Positions 18,153-27,287 of a DNA stretch of 64,000 nucleotides are shown piece after piece. Position 1 is the first letter of the stretch, and every line of letters starts with the position of its first letter. The translations under genes and the position numbers were made by a program. The DNA is taken from assembly GCF_014202945.1 (NCBI RefSeq), contig NZ_JACHHW010000002.1:186001-250000 (forward strand). Reading direction: 5' to 3'. The DNA is from Zhongshania antarctica. Lineage in GTDB: Bacteria; Pseudomonadota; Gammaproteobacteria; Pseudomonadales; Spongiibacteraceae. Below the pieces are notes generated by a model. It had not been told where the DNA came from. It saw only the letters and a list, made by a program, of their open reading frames with translations, and did no database searches.

Positions 18153-19814
18153 ATGGCGCAATTCGTCTATACCATGAACCGTGTCAGCAAAGTCGTGCCC
18201 CCCAAGCGCGAAATTTTGCACGATATCTCTTTATCTTTTTTCCCCGGCGCTAAAATCGGTGTTCTCGGCCTCAATGGCTCTGGTAAATCCACCCTACTGC
18301 GGATTATGGCCGGGGTAGATACTGAGTTTAACGGTGAAGCCCGCCCCCAGCCTGGCACCAAGATTGGCTATTTATCTCAAGAGCCGGCCTTAGATCCCGC
18401 TAAAGATGTGCGCGGCAATGTTGAAGACGGCGTAGCCGAAGCCAAAAATGCGCTTACCGAATTGGATCAGGTGTATGCCGCTTACGCTGAACCCGATGCC
18501 GACTTTGATGCCCTAGCAAAACGCCAAGCCCAGCTCGAAGATATTATTCAAGCGACCGACGCCCACAACCTCGACCACAAATTAGAAGTGGCGGCGGACG
18601 CTCTGCGCCTACCCCCGTGGGACGCCGATGTAACGACGCTGTCGGGTGGTGAACGCCGCCGTGTTGCCCTGTGCCGCCTGCTCTTGTCGAACCCCGATAT
18701 GCTGCTGCTGGACGAGCCCACCAACCACTTGGATGCAGAATCGGTTGGCTGGCTAGAACGCTTTTTATGCGATTTCCCCGGCACCGTAGTGGCCATTACC
18801 CACGACCGCTACTTCCTCGACAACGCCGCTGGCTGGATTTTGGAATTGGATCGCGGTCGCGGCATTCCTTACGAGGGCAATTACTCCGACTGGCTAGAAG
18901 CCAAAGATGCCCGCCTTGCCCAAGAAGCCAAGTCTGACGCCTCACGCAAAAAGACCATTGCCGCCGAATTGGAATGGGTACGCAGCAACGCCAAAGGTCG
19001 CCAGAGTAAGAGCAAAGCGCGTCTCGCTCGTTTTGAAGAACTAAACTCGCAGGAATTCCAAAACCGCAGCGAAACCAACGAAATTTATATTCCACCAGGA
19101 CCCCGCCTCGGCGACAAGGTGATTGAGGTTAACGGCGTAAGTAAAAGCTATGGCGACCGCCTGCTGATTAACAACCTGAGCTTTGCCATTCCCAAGGGTG
19201 CGATTGTCGGCATTATCGGCGGTAACGGCGCCGGTAAATCGACCTTACTGCGCATGATGACCGGCAAAGAGCAGCCTGACAGCGGCGAAATTGTGATTGG
19301 CGAGACCGTAAAACTGGTCTCGGTTGAGCAGATGCGCGACGACCTCGACGACAAGCAAACCGTTTGGGAAGCCGTATCCGAAGGGCAAGATATTTTGCGC
19401 ATTGGCAGCTATGAAGTGCCGTCACGAGCGTACATTGGCCGTTTCAACTTTAAAGGCAGCGATCAGCAAAAGCGGGTTGGTGAATTGTCTGGTGGTGAAC
19501 GCGGCCGCCTGCATTTGGCATGCACCCTAAAAGAAGGCGGCAACGTCTTACTGCTCGATGAACCCTCCAACGACTTGGACGTAGAAACCCTGCGCGCACT
19601 GGAAGACGCTCTACTCGACTTTCCTGGCTGTGCACTAGTGATCTCGCACGATCGCTGGTTCCTCGACCGCATTGCCACCCACATCCTTGCCTATGAAGGC
19701 GATAGCGATATTGTGTTCTTTGAAGGCAATTACGCTGAATACCACGAAGATTTTGTGCAGCGTAAAGGGAAGAATGCGGGGCCGAAGCGGGTGAAGTATA
19801 AGAAGTTGAAGTAA
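18153..19814 (+). CDS. ettA: Energy-dependent translational throttle protein, ABC-F ATPase
   Basis: 553 residues with two ABC domains and no membrane spans. The first has GLNGSGKSTLLR, LSGGERRRVALCR and LLLDEPTNHLD; the second has GGNGAGKSTLLR, LSGGERGRLHLAC and LLLDEPSNDLD. The linker between them carries basic residues (SNAKGRQSKSKARLARFEEL) as in the P-site tRNA interaction motif. EttA binds the ribosomal E site and gates the first elongation step according to the ATP/ADP ratio. AGGAG lies five bases before the ATG. It is monocistronic. Confidence 0.97.
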   Translation: MAQFVYTMNRVSKVVPPKREILHDISLSFFPGAKIGVLGLNGSGKSTLLRIMAGVDTEFNGEARPQPGTKIGYLSQEPALDPAKDVRGNVEDGVAEAKNALTELDQVYAAYAEPDADFDALAKRQAQLEDIIQATDAHNLDHKLEVAADALRLPPWDADVTTLSGGERRRVALCRLLLSNPDMLLLDEPTNHLDAESVGWLERFLCDFPGTVVAITHDRYFLDNAAGWILELDRGRGIPYEGNYSDWLEAKDARLAQEAKSDASRKKTIAAELEWVRSNAKGRQSKSKARLARFEELNSQEFQNRSETNEIYIPPGPRLGDKVIEVNGVSKSYGDRLLINNLSFAIPKGAIVGIIGGNGAGKSTLLRMMTGKEQPDSGEIVIGETVKLVSVEQMRDDLDDKQTVWEAVSEGQDILRIGSYEVPSRAYIGRFNFKGSDQQKRVGELSGGERGRLHLACTLKEGGNVLLLDEPSNDLDVETLRALEDALLDFPGCALVISHDRWFLDRIATHILAYEGDSDIVFFEGNYAEYHEDFVQRKGKNAGPKRVKYKKLK

Positions 19815-19817
19815 GGC

Positions 19818-19886
19818 GTCGGATGTCGGATGTCGGATGTCGGATGTCGGATGTCGGATGTCGGATGTCGGATGTCGGATGTCGGG
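19818..19886. repeat. Heptamer minisatellite, nine copies of ATGTCGG
   Basis: Directly after the ettA stop there are nine uninterrupted 7-base units (19823-19885), preceded by GTCGG and followed by G. Seven bases do not keep a reading frame, and the tract is intergenic. Related GTCGGA words recur in the following 120 bases, at 34370-34401 and at 42642-42656. The copy number is probably variable. Confidence 0.95.
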
Positions 19887-19983
19887 AAATTACCGTGCAC
19901 CGGCAATGTACAGTCAAGCACGCCTTTGATTTTTTCGTCTGACATCACACACCTGACTCCCGACTCATCCGTTTCGCTTTTCC

Positions 19984-20034
19984 GTCCGACGTCAGACACC
20001 CGACGTCGGACTAGCGCGGCAACCGCCGCGCTAG
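19984..20034. repeat. Two adjacent perfect inverted repeats between convergent genes
   Basis: GTCCGACGTC/GACGTCGGAC pairs over ten bases with an eight-base loop (19984-20011). It is immediately followed by CTAGCGCGG/CCGCGCTAG with a six-base loop (20011-20034), which overlaps the stop codon of the SDR gene. They lie between ettA (plus) and the SDR (minus) and may stop transcription from both sides, although no T-run follows. Confidence 0.8.
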
Positions 20035-20777
20035 GTCATCTTCGCCACGACACTCAGCGGCAACACCTTCATCGCAAGCCCCACTGCAACCCACGGCCAG
20101 CCTGGCACTTTGGCTTCGGCGGGTTCTTTTTCGATGGCCTTAACCATTGCTTTACAACCGGTTTTTAAATCCACCCGCAGCGGCGCTTTTTTAAGGCCCG
20201 AGTTGATCGGTGTAAGAATAAAACCCGGCAGTATGCAGCTAACCTTAATCGGCGTACCGATCATGTCGGCGCGAATACCTTCGGTCATATTGCGCAGGCC
20301 CGCTTTGCTAGCGGCGTAAACATTTAATGCGCGTGCGCCGCCGCGCACAGCACTCATGGACGACACTGTGACTAAATGGCCACTGTTTTGGGCGCGGAAT
20401 ATTTCCAGCGCCGCTTCGCACTGCGCCAGCGCGCCAATAAAATTAGTTTCTGCGGTTTGCCGATTCGCCGCAAAATGGCCAGTGCCCAAGGATGCGCCCT
20501 TACCCATACCCGCGTTCACAATCACCCGGTCTACGCTGCCAAGATCGTCGCGAAAGGCGCGAAAAACCTCAAAAACCTTTTCGTAATCGCAAACATCCAG
20601 CTCACGAATGAAAATCTTTACGCCGGGGTGCGCAGCTTCTAGCTCCGCTTTTAAGGTTTGCATGGGCTCAATACGACGAGCACACAAGGCGAGGTTACAA
20701 CCCTTGGCAGCAAACTCACGGGCCATGCCTTCACCCAAGCCTGAACTAGCACCAGTAATAAGAATATTTTTACGCAT
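20031..20777 (-). CDS. Short-chain dehydrogenase/reductase
   Basis: 248 residues, classical SDR length. The Rossmann motif GASSGLG lies near the N-terminus. NAG is at about 90, the catalytic Ser is in VSSMSAV, and YAASK contains the catalytic Tyr and Lys. CARR after beta-2 suggests NADP preference. The substrate is unknown. It is the last gene of a five-gene minus-strand cluster with an acyl-CoA dehydrogenase and an APH-like kinase, so a hydroxyacyl or fatty-alcohol substrate is likely. The stop codon lies inside a perfect hairpin. Confidence 0.9.
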   Translation of the reverse strand: MRKNILITGASSGLGEGMAREFAAKGCNLALCARRIEPMQTLKAELEAAHPGVKIFIRELDVCDYEKVFEVFRAFRDDLGSVDRVIVNAGMGKGASLGTGHFAANRQTAETNFIGALAQCEAALEIFRAQNSGHLVTVSSMSAVRGGARALNVYAASKAGLRNMTEGIRADMIGTPIKVSCILPGFILTPINSGLKKAPLRVDLKTGCKAMVKAIEKEPAEAKVPGWPWVAVGLAMKVLPLSVVAKMT

Positions 20778-20791
20778 AATAAATTTCCGTG

Positions 20792-21487
20792 TTAACGATA
20801 ACTAAGGAGTTCGCGATGACGGCCATCGAAGTGACTGTGCTCATTAATGCTGAGCAATTTCAGGCCCGACTGACCGCTGAGAATTTTGCTATAGGCGGCG
20901 TTGGCCAATTGCCAACTCAACTCGGCACTGGCGTTAGCACTTAACCCCAGCACTTGCCCGCACACTGCCGAGATCGCGCCACCCGAGGTGAAAACAAAGA
21001 CATTGCCTTTGGCATTGCGACTCGCTGCGTCTAAACCGCGACGAATACGCGCGCTAAACTGCGCCCAGCTCTCGGCGTATTCGCCATCGTATTGACCACT
21101 GACCCAGCGTTGCATTGCCTTGGCAAAGTGGCGCTGAAATCCGGCGCGGGGATTATCACCTGCCATATCGGCCACCATCTGCTCCCCCACACCGGGCTGA
21201 GCAGTGTAGGCGTTCAGTAATTCGAGATGATCGTACTCATTCCAGTCGGGATCTATTTGCCAATCCAGCTCGCTAACAGAACCTCCGCCCAAGCCCGCCA
21301 AACACTGCTCTGCCGTCTGCCGATGGCGCTTCATGCCGCCACATACAATATGCTGAGGGTGTAGCGCCGTCGCCGCAAAAGCACGACCTAAATGCGCCGC
21401 CTGTTGCTCGCCCAGCGAGGACAACTGATCGTAATCTTCTGCGTCGAACGAGGCCTGACCGTGACGAATTAGATACAACGCGGGCAT
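20792..21487 (-). CDS. Histidine phosphatase family protein (phosphoglycerate mutase-like)
   Basis: 231 residues. The phosphohistidine motif LIRHGQASF stands near the N-terminus, and the second His is within FTSGGAISAV plus downstream residues. The family contains mutases and many small-molecule phosphatases. Its start overlaps the stop of the kinase gene by one base, so it is cotranscribed with the kinase and acyl-CoA dehydrogenase. It might remove phosphate from phosphorylated intermediates made by that kinase, but this is inference. Confidence 0.88.
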   Translation of the reverse strand: MPALYLIRHGQASFDAEDYDQLSSLGEQQAAHLGRAFAATALHPQHIVCGGMKRHRQTAEQCLAGLGGGSVSELDWQIDPDWNEYDHLELLNAYTAQPGVGEQMVADMAGDNPRAGFQRHFAKAMQRWVSGQYDGEYAESWAQFSARIRRGLDAASRNAKGNVFVFTSGGAISAVCGQVLGLSANASAELSWQLANAAYSKILSGQSGLKLLSINEHSHFDGRHRELLSYR

Positions 21488-22560
21488 CAGCGCTGCTCTC
21501 TAATGATGCGTCGGCAGCGACGGTCGAGATACCAAACCACCACCCAGAAGTTTTTAAACGCGGGGTTATTCGTCTGTTTATGGTAGTAGCGGTAGTAAAT
21601 TTGCTGAATGATTCCAGCCAACCGGAATAAGCCAAACACTTCGTAAAATGCCCAATTGTCGATTTTCAGGCCCATCTTCTCGCTATAATATTCAAGCACT
21701 TCGTCGCGACTTAACATGCCGGGCAAGTGCGTCGGCTGACGTCGCGTCGAGCGCATAAAGCGATCATCATCGGCCTGAACCCAATAGGCTAAGGCGCTAC
21801 CCAAATCCATTAGCGGGTCGCCGAGGGTTGCCATTTCCCAATCGAGAATGCCCAGCACCGAACTCGGGTCGGCCGGGTCGAGCACCACATTATCAAAACG
21901 AAAATCATTGTGAATTACGCAGCTCTGCACGTCTTTCGATGTGTTCGCATCCAGCCATGACATGACTTTTTTAAACGACGGCACATTCCACGTTTTGGCC
22001 TTACTATAGCGGCCGCTCCAGCCTTTGACCTGACGCTCGCAATAACCTTCGCCCTTACCCAAATCATTCAAGCCTGCCGCGTTGTAATCCACCTGATGCA
22101 AAGCCACCAGCTTGTCGACCACCGACAAACACAAATCTCGAGTCTGCTCAGTACTGAGCACCAAGCCCTTGGGCATATTGGCGCGGGGAATCAATCCCGG
22201 AATACGGCGCATCACATAAAAATCGCAGTCAATTACCGCAGGGTCGTCACAAAACGCCAGCATCTCTGGCACATAGGGAAACACCGGCGCCAAGGCCGCC
22301 TGCACTTTGTATTCGCGGCCCATATCATGGGCAGACTTGGCCTTGGTGCCCTTTGGCGGCCGACGCAGAATCAGATCATGACTGGGGTATTCCAAACGAT
22401 AAGTCCAATTCGATGCACCGCCACTGTACTGGGTAACCACCGGCTCCCCAAGCAAACCGGCAATCCGCGGCTTAAGCCACGCATCTACCGCAGCGATATC
22501 CAACTCTTCACCGCTGCGCACACCACCAGCAATATCAATTAGGGCGTTATTTTCGGGCAT
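21487..22560 (-). CDS. APH-family phosphotransferase, like the kinase domain of ACAD11
   Basis: 357 residues. The kinase loop is intact: SGGASNWTYRLE for the nucleotide, the catalytic HNDFRFDNVVLD (HxDxxxxN) at about residue 220, and metal-binding GILDWEMATLGDPLMDLG. These features match the aminoglycoside-phosphotransferase-like proteins that act on acyl-CoA substrates; human ACAD11 fuses such a domain to an acyl-CoA dehydrogenase, and LvaA of levulinate catabolism is related. Here the dehydrogenase is a separate gene two places upstream. The inferred reaction is phosphorylation of 4-hydroxyacyl-CoA. The first codons overlap the upstream SDR by 14 bases. Confidence 0.9.
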   Translation of the reverse strand: MPENNALIDIAGGVRSGEELDIAAVDAWLKPRIAGLLGEPVVTQYSGGASNWTYRLEYPSHDLILRRPPKGTKAKSAHDMGREYKVQAALAPVFPYVPEMLAFCDDPAVIDCDFYVMRRIPGLIPRANMPKGLVLSTEQTRDLCLSVVDKLVALHQVDYNAAGLNDLGKGEGYCERQVKGWSGRYSKAKTWNVPSFKKVMSWLDANTSKDVQSCVIHNDFRFDNVVLDPADPSSVLGILDWEMATLGDPLMDLGSALAYWVQADDDRFMRSTRRQPTHLPGMLSRDEVLEYYSEKMGLKIDNWAFYEVFGLFRLAGIIQQIYYRYYHKQTNNPAFKNFWVVVWYLDRRCRRIIREQR

Positions 22561-23365
22561 TACGCTTACTCATCATGCGATTGGTTTGCTTTAGCATCAT
22601 TGCGCGGAATTGCGGAAAGGGTAACCAACGCTTTAGACGCCAGATTTTGCGCCCCTCAGGATGAGGCAGGATATAAAATTCGCGTTTTTCAATCGACTTA
22701 AATACCCGCCCAGCAATTTCGTCAGCGCCGAGCTTGGCTTTGTTCACCAAGCGCTGAGTCGCCGCTTGCGAATCTGGATCAGACGCCCGCACCGACTCCG
22801 CCAAATTAGTGCGGAAGAAACTCGGGCAAACCACCGACACCGCAATATTGTCTGGGTCTAACTCCAAGGTTAGCACCTCAGAAATTGCCACTACTGCCGC
22901 CTTTGTCGCGCAGTAGGAAGCCATTTTCGGCGGCGAAATCAAACCCGCTAACGAGGCGATATTCACCAAATGGCCGCTGCCCTGCTCTTTCATCAGCGTT
23001 GCAAAAACCTTACAGCCCCGCACTACGCCCAAGACATTGATATCGACAATCCACTCCCAATCGCTCAACGGGAACTCGGTAATGCCGCCAGCCGATGCCA
23101 CGCCAGCGTTATTCACCACCACATCCACGCCGCCCCACTCACTGAGCAACCAGTCGGCAACCGTTTGCAGTGCACTCTCTTTGGTGACATCGCAATTGCA
23201 GTAATGGGCAGTGGTTTTCGCCTGTAATTCAGCGAGGGCTTCAGCGCCACGACCATCGTCGACATCGCCAATGCATACCCAGTAACCCGCATCGGCGAAA
23301 CGATTTGCCAACGCCCGGCCCAGACCAGACGCTCCACCGGTGATAAAAACTCTCTTTGCACTCAT
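22547..23365 (-). CDS. Short-chain dehydrogenase/reductase with a basic C-terminus
   Basis: 272 residues. GGASGLG for NAD(P) binding, NNAG, catalytic Ser in IASLAGL and YCATK for Tyr/Lys are all present. DVDDG after beta-2 suggests NAD. The last 50 residues (RKIWRLKRWLPFPQFRAMMLKQ) are basic and hydrophobic, as in membrane-associated SDRs acting on lipids or steroids. It lies between the acyl-CoA dehydrogenase (57 bases upstream) and the kinase (overlapping), which suggests a redox step on the same acyl-CoA substrate. Confidence 0.92.
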   Translation of the reverse strand: MSAKRVFITGGASGLGRALANRFADAGYWVCIGDVDDGRGAEALAELQAKTTAHYCNCDVTKESALQTVADWLLSEWGGVDVVVNNAGVASAGGITEFPLSDWEWIVDINVLGVVRGCKVFATLMKEQGSGHLVNIASLAGLISPPKMASYCATKAAVVAISEVLTLELDPDNIAVSVVCPSFFRTNLAESVRASDPDSQAATQRLVNKAKLGADEIAGRVFKSIEKREFYILPHPEGRKIWRLKRWLPFPQFRAMMLKQTNRMMSKRNARK

Positions 23366-23422
23366 CTTATATTTGCTCCCGCCTAAGGCGACATTAATGC
23401 TGAATGTAGTTGTACAGCAGCC

Positions 23423-24643
23423 TTACTTGTATTTAGCCAATTCCATTCGGGCAATCAAGCCACGGTGCACTTCGTCTGGACCATCCGCCAAACGCAGCAC
23501 CCGCGCCATCGCGAACATACCGGCGAGCGGCGTATCGTTTGATACCCCGGCACCGCCGTGCATTTGAATCGCGGCGTCGACCACGTCTTGCAACACATTC
23601 GGTGCAACCACTTTGATTGCCGAGATCTCAGTCAATGCCGCCAAGGCGCCAACATTGTCAATTTTCCATGCCGCATATAAGGTCAGCAGGCGCGCCTGAT
23701 CTATCGCAATACGTAAATTGGCGATGCGCTCTTGGTTACCACCTAAATTAATCAGTGGCTTGCCAAAGGCGATCCGCGACTTACCGCGCTTAATCATCAA
23801 TTCCAGCGCTTTCTCTGCGGCGCCAATTGCCCGCATACAGTGGTGAATTCGACCAGGCCCAAGCCGGCCCTGTGCAATTTCAAAACCGCGCCCCGCACCC
23901 AAGATCATATTTGTTTTGGGCACCCGCACATTTTCGAACCACACTTCACCGTGACCCTCTGGCTCGTCATAGGCATTGAATACCGGCAACATGCGCTTAA
24001 TCACCACGCCCGGCGTTTTCATTGGCACAAGCACCATGGAATGCTGGCTGTGGCGCGCGGCGTCGGGATTACTCACCCCCATAAAAATACCGATCTCACA
24101 GCGCGGATCACCCACCCCCGACGACCACCATTTTTTACCGTTAAGAATGAGGTCATCACCATCTTCAATAATCGTGGCTTCCATATTGGTTGCATCGGAA
24201 GATGCCACGTCAGGCTCGGTCATAAAAAATACTGAACGAATTTTGCCTTCCAGCAAGGGCTCCAACCACTGCTGCTTCTGCTCATCGCTGCCGTACTTCC
24301 ACAGCACTTCCATATTACCGGTGTCGGGCGCACTGCAATTAAAAATCTGCGCAGCAATATGCGAGCGGCCCATTTCTTCGGCCAGCGGCGCGTATTCTAA
24401 GGTGGACAAACCTGCACCGCGCTCGGCGTCGTGCAGGAAGAAGTTCCACAGCCCCAGCTCCTTAGCCTCAGCCTTAAGCGCTTCAATTCTTGGATCGACC
24501 TGCCACTTAGTCCAATCGCCGCCATTGCTACTCGCCAACATTGCCGGCAGCAACTCGGCATCTAAGGGCTCTATACGGTCTTTTATAAACGCCCGCACTT
24601 GATCAATTAATTCTTGGCAACGGGGGCTATGACTAAAATCCAT
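23423..24643 (-). CDS. Acyl-CoA dehydrogenase, ACAD10/11-like
   Basis: 406 residues. FAD and acyl-CoA binding features are visible: VFFMTEPDVASSDATNMEA, KWWSSGVGDPRC, ALELMIKRGKSRIAFGKPL, QMHGGAGVSNDTPL and the C-terminal RLADGPDEVHR with the probable catalytic Glu. The length and the order of motifs fit the ACAD10/11 branch that works with a partner kinase domain. It is the first gene of the minus-strand cluster, divergent from a LysR regulator 114 bases away, which probably controls it. Confidence 0.94.
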   Translation of the reverse strand: MDFSHSPRCQELIDQVRAFIKDRIEPLDAELLPAMLASSNGGDWTKWQVDPRIEALKAEAKELGLWNFFLHDAERGAGLSTLEYAPLAEEMGRSHIAAQIFNCSAPDTGNMEVLWKYGSDEQKQQWLEPLLEGKIRSVFFMTEPDVASSDATNMEATIIEDGDDLILNGKKWWSSGVGDPRCEIGIFMGVSNPDAARHSQHSMVLVPMKTPGVVIKRMLPVFNAYDEPEGHGEVWFENVRVPKTNMILGAGRGFEIAQGRLGPGRIHHCMRAIGAAEKALELMIKRGKSRIAFGKPLINLGGNQERIANLRIAIDQARLLTLYAAWKIDNVGALAALTEISAIKVVAPNVLQDVVDAAIQMHGGAGVSNDTPLAGMFAMARVLRLADGPDEVHRGLIARMELAKYK

Positions 24644-24757
24644 GACGTACTCTCCTCAATTATTGCATCAAACATACGGCTTGATTAAATATCAGTCTAA
24701 TTTATTTTATAAATGTTATATCATCATTCTAGTGAATGTACTGAAGCAGTCGAATCC

Positions 24758-25660
24758 ATGGATCTCAATCTCTTTAAAGTCTTTGACGCCGTCTACCGCG
24801 CCAGCTCGCTTACCGAGGCAGCCAAAGACCTGCACATCACCCAGCCCGCGGTAAGCAATGCCCTCGCGCGCCTGCGCGAGCACTTTGACGACCCACTATT
24901 TGTGCGCCGCGGCCGGAGCATAGCCCCCACCCCACTAGCCGACAGTATTGCCGCCGACATCAGTAATTCATTAATTTCACTACAAGAAAGTTTGCACCGC
25001 GGCCAACAATTCGACCCCGCCACGTCTAAGCGCCGCTTTATTATTAGCATGGGCGACCCAATGGAGTTCGTGGCTTTGCCTAGCCTAATTAAGCAATTGC
25101 AGCAGTATGCCCCAGGCATACGCCTACAAAGTCAGCGCCTAGCTCGCGATCAACTCAGCCGACAGTTAATCAGTGGCGAAATATCAATGGCGGTCGATAT
25201 CCCGCAAGCCGTCGACCCTAGTATTCAACAGCAATTCTTATTTAAAGATGATCTGTGGGTGATGATGCGCAAGGGTCATCCACTGGAGGCAGCGGCGCTA
25301 AACCTTAAAAACTATCTGCAAGCCCAACATATTTCGGTGTCTGGTCGCAGCCGGGGCAGCGTCATTGAAGATGCCGCACTCAACCGCAAAGGCCTCAACC
25401 GCAATATTATTTTGCGTGGCCAAAGTTACTATTCAGCCAGCCACATCGTTGCCGAGTCAGATTTATTACTCACCCTGCCCCAGCATTTGGCACTGCGTTT
25501 TCAACAGTTTTTACCCCTGCAAAGCTACCCTCTGCCACTAAAACTGCCCGCCTTGGAAATGCAGATGTATTGGCATCGCAGCGCCAATAATGACACAGCT
25601 CACCAATGGTTAAGGGAACGTATTCAAGAGATTATCGCCCAGAGCGGCGACGGAAATTAG
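24758..25660 (+). CDS. LysR-family transcriptional regulator next to the acyl-CoA cluster
   Basis: 300 residues from the ATG at 24758 (MDLNLFKVFDAVY), the usual N-terminus; an in-frame ATG at 24713 would add 15 unlikely residues. The winged helix is clear (SLTEAAKDLHITQPAVSNALARLREHFDDPLFVRRGR), followed by a substrate-binding domain (LWVMMRKGHPL). The divergent position implies control of the dehydrogenase-kinase-SDR cluster. The 114-base intergenic region is AT-rich with a TATAA-ATG-TTATA repeat near 24710-24722, a possible binding site. Confidence 0.93.
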   Translation: MDLNLFKVFDAVYRASSLTEAAKDLHITQPAVSNALARLREHFDDPLFVRRGRSIAPTPLADSIAADISNSLISLQESLHRGQQFDPATSKRRFIISMGDPMEFVALPSLIKQLQQYAPGIRLQSQRLARDQLSRQLISGEISMAVDIPQAVDPSIQQQFLFKDDLWVMMRKGHPLEAAALNLKNYLQAQHISVSGRSRGSVIEDAALNRKGLNRNIILRGQSYYSASHIVAESDLLLTLPQHLALRFQQFLPLQSYPLPLKLPALEMQMYWHRSANNDTAHQWLRERIQEIIAQSGDGN

Positions 25661-25680
25661 ATCAAACGCCCAGCCATAAA

Positions 25681-25712
25681 AAAACCGCCGCAATCAAAAT
25701 TACGGCGGTTTT
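25681..25712. terminator. Bidirectional Rho-independent terminator between the LysR gene and the malic enzyme gene
   Basis: AAAACCGCCG (25681-25690) pairs with CGGCGGTTTT (25703-25712) around a 12-base loop, with A- and T-runs on both sides. It lies between two convergent genes. Confidence 0.9.
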
Positions 25713-25753
25713 ACTTTTTGCGTCTAGCGTTTTGCCTCTAGCTCAAGCTCACC

Positions 25754-27001
25754 TCAAGACAAGGGATAATGCGCTGGGTAGGGCAAGTTCGCCACGCCAC
25801 TGTCAACAGCCGCCTGTGCAACAGCCGCCGACACTTTGCCTAGCAAGCGACGGTCTACCGGCTTAGGAATAATGTAATCTGGCCCAAACGACAATTCCGT
25901 CACGCCACAGGCATCCACAACAACTTGGGGAACCGGCTCTTTCGCCAATTCACGAAGCGCGTGTACCGCAGCAATTTTCATTTCTTCGTTAATTGCCGTG
26001 GAACGCACATCTAAAGCACCCCGGAAAATAAAGGGGAAACCCAAGACATTATTAACCTGGTTCGGGTAATCGGAACGTCCTGTTGCCATAATTAAGTCGC
26101 TGCGTACTGACAACGCCAACTCCGGCTGAATCTCTGGGTCTGGATTAGAGCAAGCAAACACAATCGGCTTTGGCGCCATCGACAAGAGCATCTCAGCACT
26201 GAGCAGATCTGCACCAGACAAACCCACAAATACGTCGGCGTCTTTAATCGCATCCTGCAGAGTGCGAGCCTCGGTATCGTTCTGGAACTCTTTCTTATAC
26301 TCGTTAACACCTTCGCGGCCGGGATAAATCACACCGCTGCGGTCAATCATAAAAATATTTTCGTAACGAGCGCCCAAGCTAACCAGCAGACGCATGCAGG
26401 CAATCGCTGCAGACCCTGCACCAAGACAAACTACTTTGGCGGTTTCTAGGTTTTTGCCCTGAATTTCCAGCGCATTCAACATGCCCGCTGCCGTCACAAT
26501 TGCGGTGCCGTGCTGGTCATCATGGAAAACGGGAATATCGCACTGCTCTTTCAAAACTCGCTCAATCTCAAAACACTCTGGCGCCTTGATATCTTCAAGG
26601 TTTATGCCGCCGAAGGTAATGGAAATGCGCTTAACGGTATCAATAAATGCCTGGCTGTCTTCGGCATCGACTTCAATATCAATGGAATCGATATCGGCAA
26701 AGCGCTTAAACAAGAGCGCCTTGCCTTCCATTACCGGCTTGCTGGCCAAGGGACCTAAATCGCCCAGACCCAAAATAGCAGTGCCGTTGGAAATAACCGC
26801 GACCAAATTACCCTTACTGGTGTATTTGTAAGCATTGGCAGGATCGCGGGCAATTTCCCGCACTGGCTCGGCCACACCGGGGCTATAGGCTAGCGATAAG
26901 TCGTACTGGGTTTCGGCAGGCTTAGTCAGCATGATGCCGATTTTGCCTGGTGTCGGGAGCGAGTGGTAATCCAGAGCCGCCTGCTTAACATCTTTGGACA
27001 T
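25754..27001 (-). CDS. Malic enzyme, short form without phosphotransacetylase domain
   Basis: 415 residues. It oxidatively decarboxylates malate to pyruvate. The N-terminal [18 protein letters not shown], the central [23 protein letters not shown] and the Rossmann motif [15 protein letters not shown] mark the MaeB-type family. The C-terminal phosphotransacetylase-like half found in E. coli MaeB is absent. The protein ends with YPAHYPLS at a natural stop, so this is a natural short form and not a truncation. It lies near rpmE and priA, as in Pseudomonas. Cofactor choice cannot be read with certainty. Confidence 0.93.
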   Translation of the reverse strand: MSKDVKQAALDYHSLPTPGKIGIMLTKPAETQYDLSLAYSPGVAEPVREIARDPANAYKYTSKGNLVAVISNGTAILGLGDLGPLASKPVMEGKALLFKRFADIDSIDIEVDAEDSQAFIDTVKRISITFGGINLEDIKAPECFEIERVLKEQCDIPVFHDDQHGTAIVTAAGMLNALEIQGKNLETAKVVCLGAGSAAIACMRLLVSLGARYENIFMIDRSGVIYPGREGVNEYKKEFQNDTEARTLQDAIKDADVFVGLSGADLLSAEMLLSMAPKPIVFACSNPDPEIQPELALSVRSDLIMATGRSDYPNQVNNVLGFPFIFRGALDVRSTAINEEMKIAAVHALRELAKEPVPQVVVDACGVTELSFGPDYIIPKPVDRRLLGKVSAAVAQAAVDSGVANLPYPAHYPLS

Positions 27002-27072
27002 TCGATTAATCCCAATATGAATGCATTCTCAGAGAGGCGAGAAAGCATATAGAAAAGAACTTGCAGTAACAA

Positions 27073-27100
27073 GTCACTGTATGTGACAAAGCCCGTCACA
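27073..27100. promoter_or_regulatory. Overlapping GTCAC/GTGAC half-sites upstream of the malic enzyme gene
   Basis: GTCAC at 27073, GTGAC at 27083 and GTCAC at 27095 form two overlapping inverted repeats (five-base and seven-base spacers) about 70-100 bases upstream of the malic enzyme start. They resemble an operator but do not match the CRP spacing. The regulator is unknown. Confidence 0.35.
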
Positions 27101-27214
27101 GCTGGGTTTTAAAGGCATTTTTGTATTCAATGACAACATTTGCTGTCACCGCGGGTAACGAAAACCCTAGCGCATTAATACGAGACTCGACCTAAACCCA
27201 AAGCCCACAAACAA

Positions 27215-27245
27215 AAATGCCCGGTCAGATGAGTACCGGGCATTT
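27215..27245 (-). terminator. Rho-independent terminator of rpmE
   Basis: AAATGCCCGG (27215-27224) pairs with CCGGGCATTT (27236-27245). On the minus strand the stem is followed by a T-rich run. It is 42 bases after the rpmE stop. Confidence 0.88.
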
Positions 27246-27287
27246 CTATGGTGGCTGCCTGCGCAGCCACTAAGCACTACCGGGAAA

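Noticed and set aside
19818-19886. CRISPR array
   Set aside because: Uninterrupted 7-base units without spacers and no cas genes; it is a minisatellite.
27082-27100. CRP-like TGTGA...TCACA site
   Set aside because: The spacer is nine bases instead of six, so it does not fit CRP.
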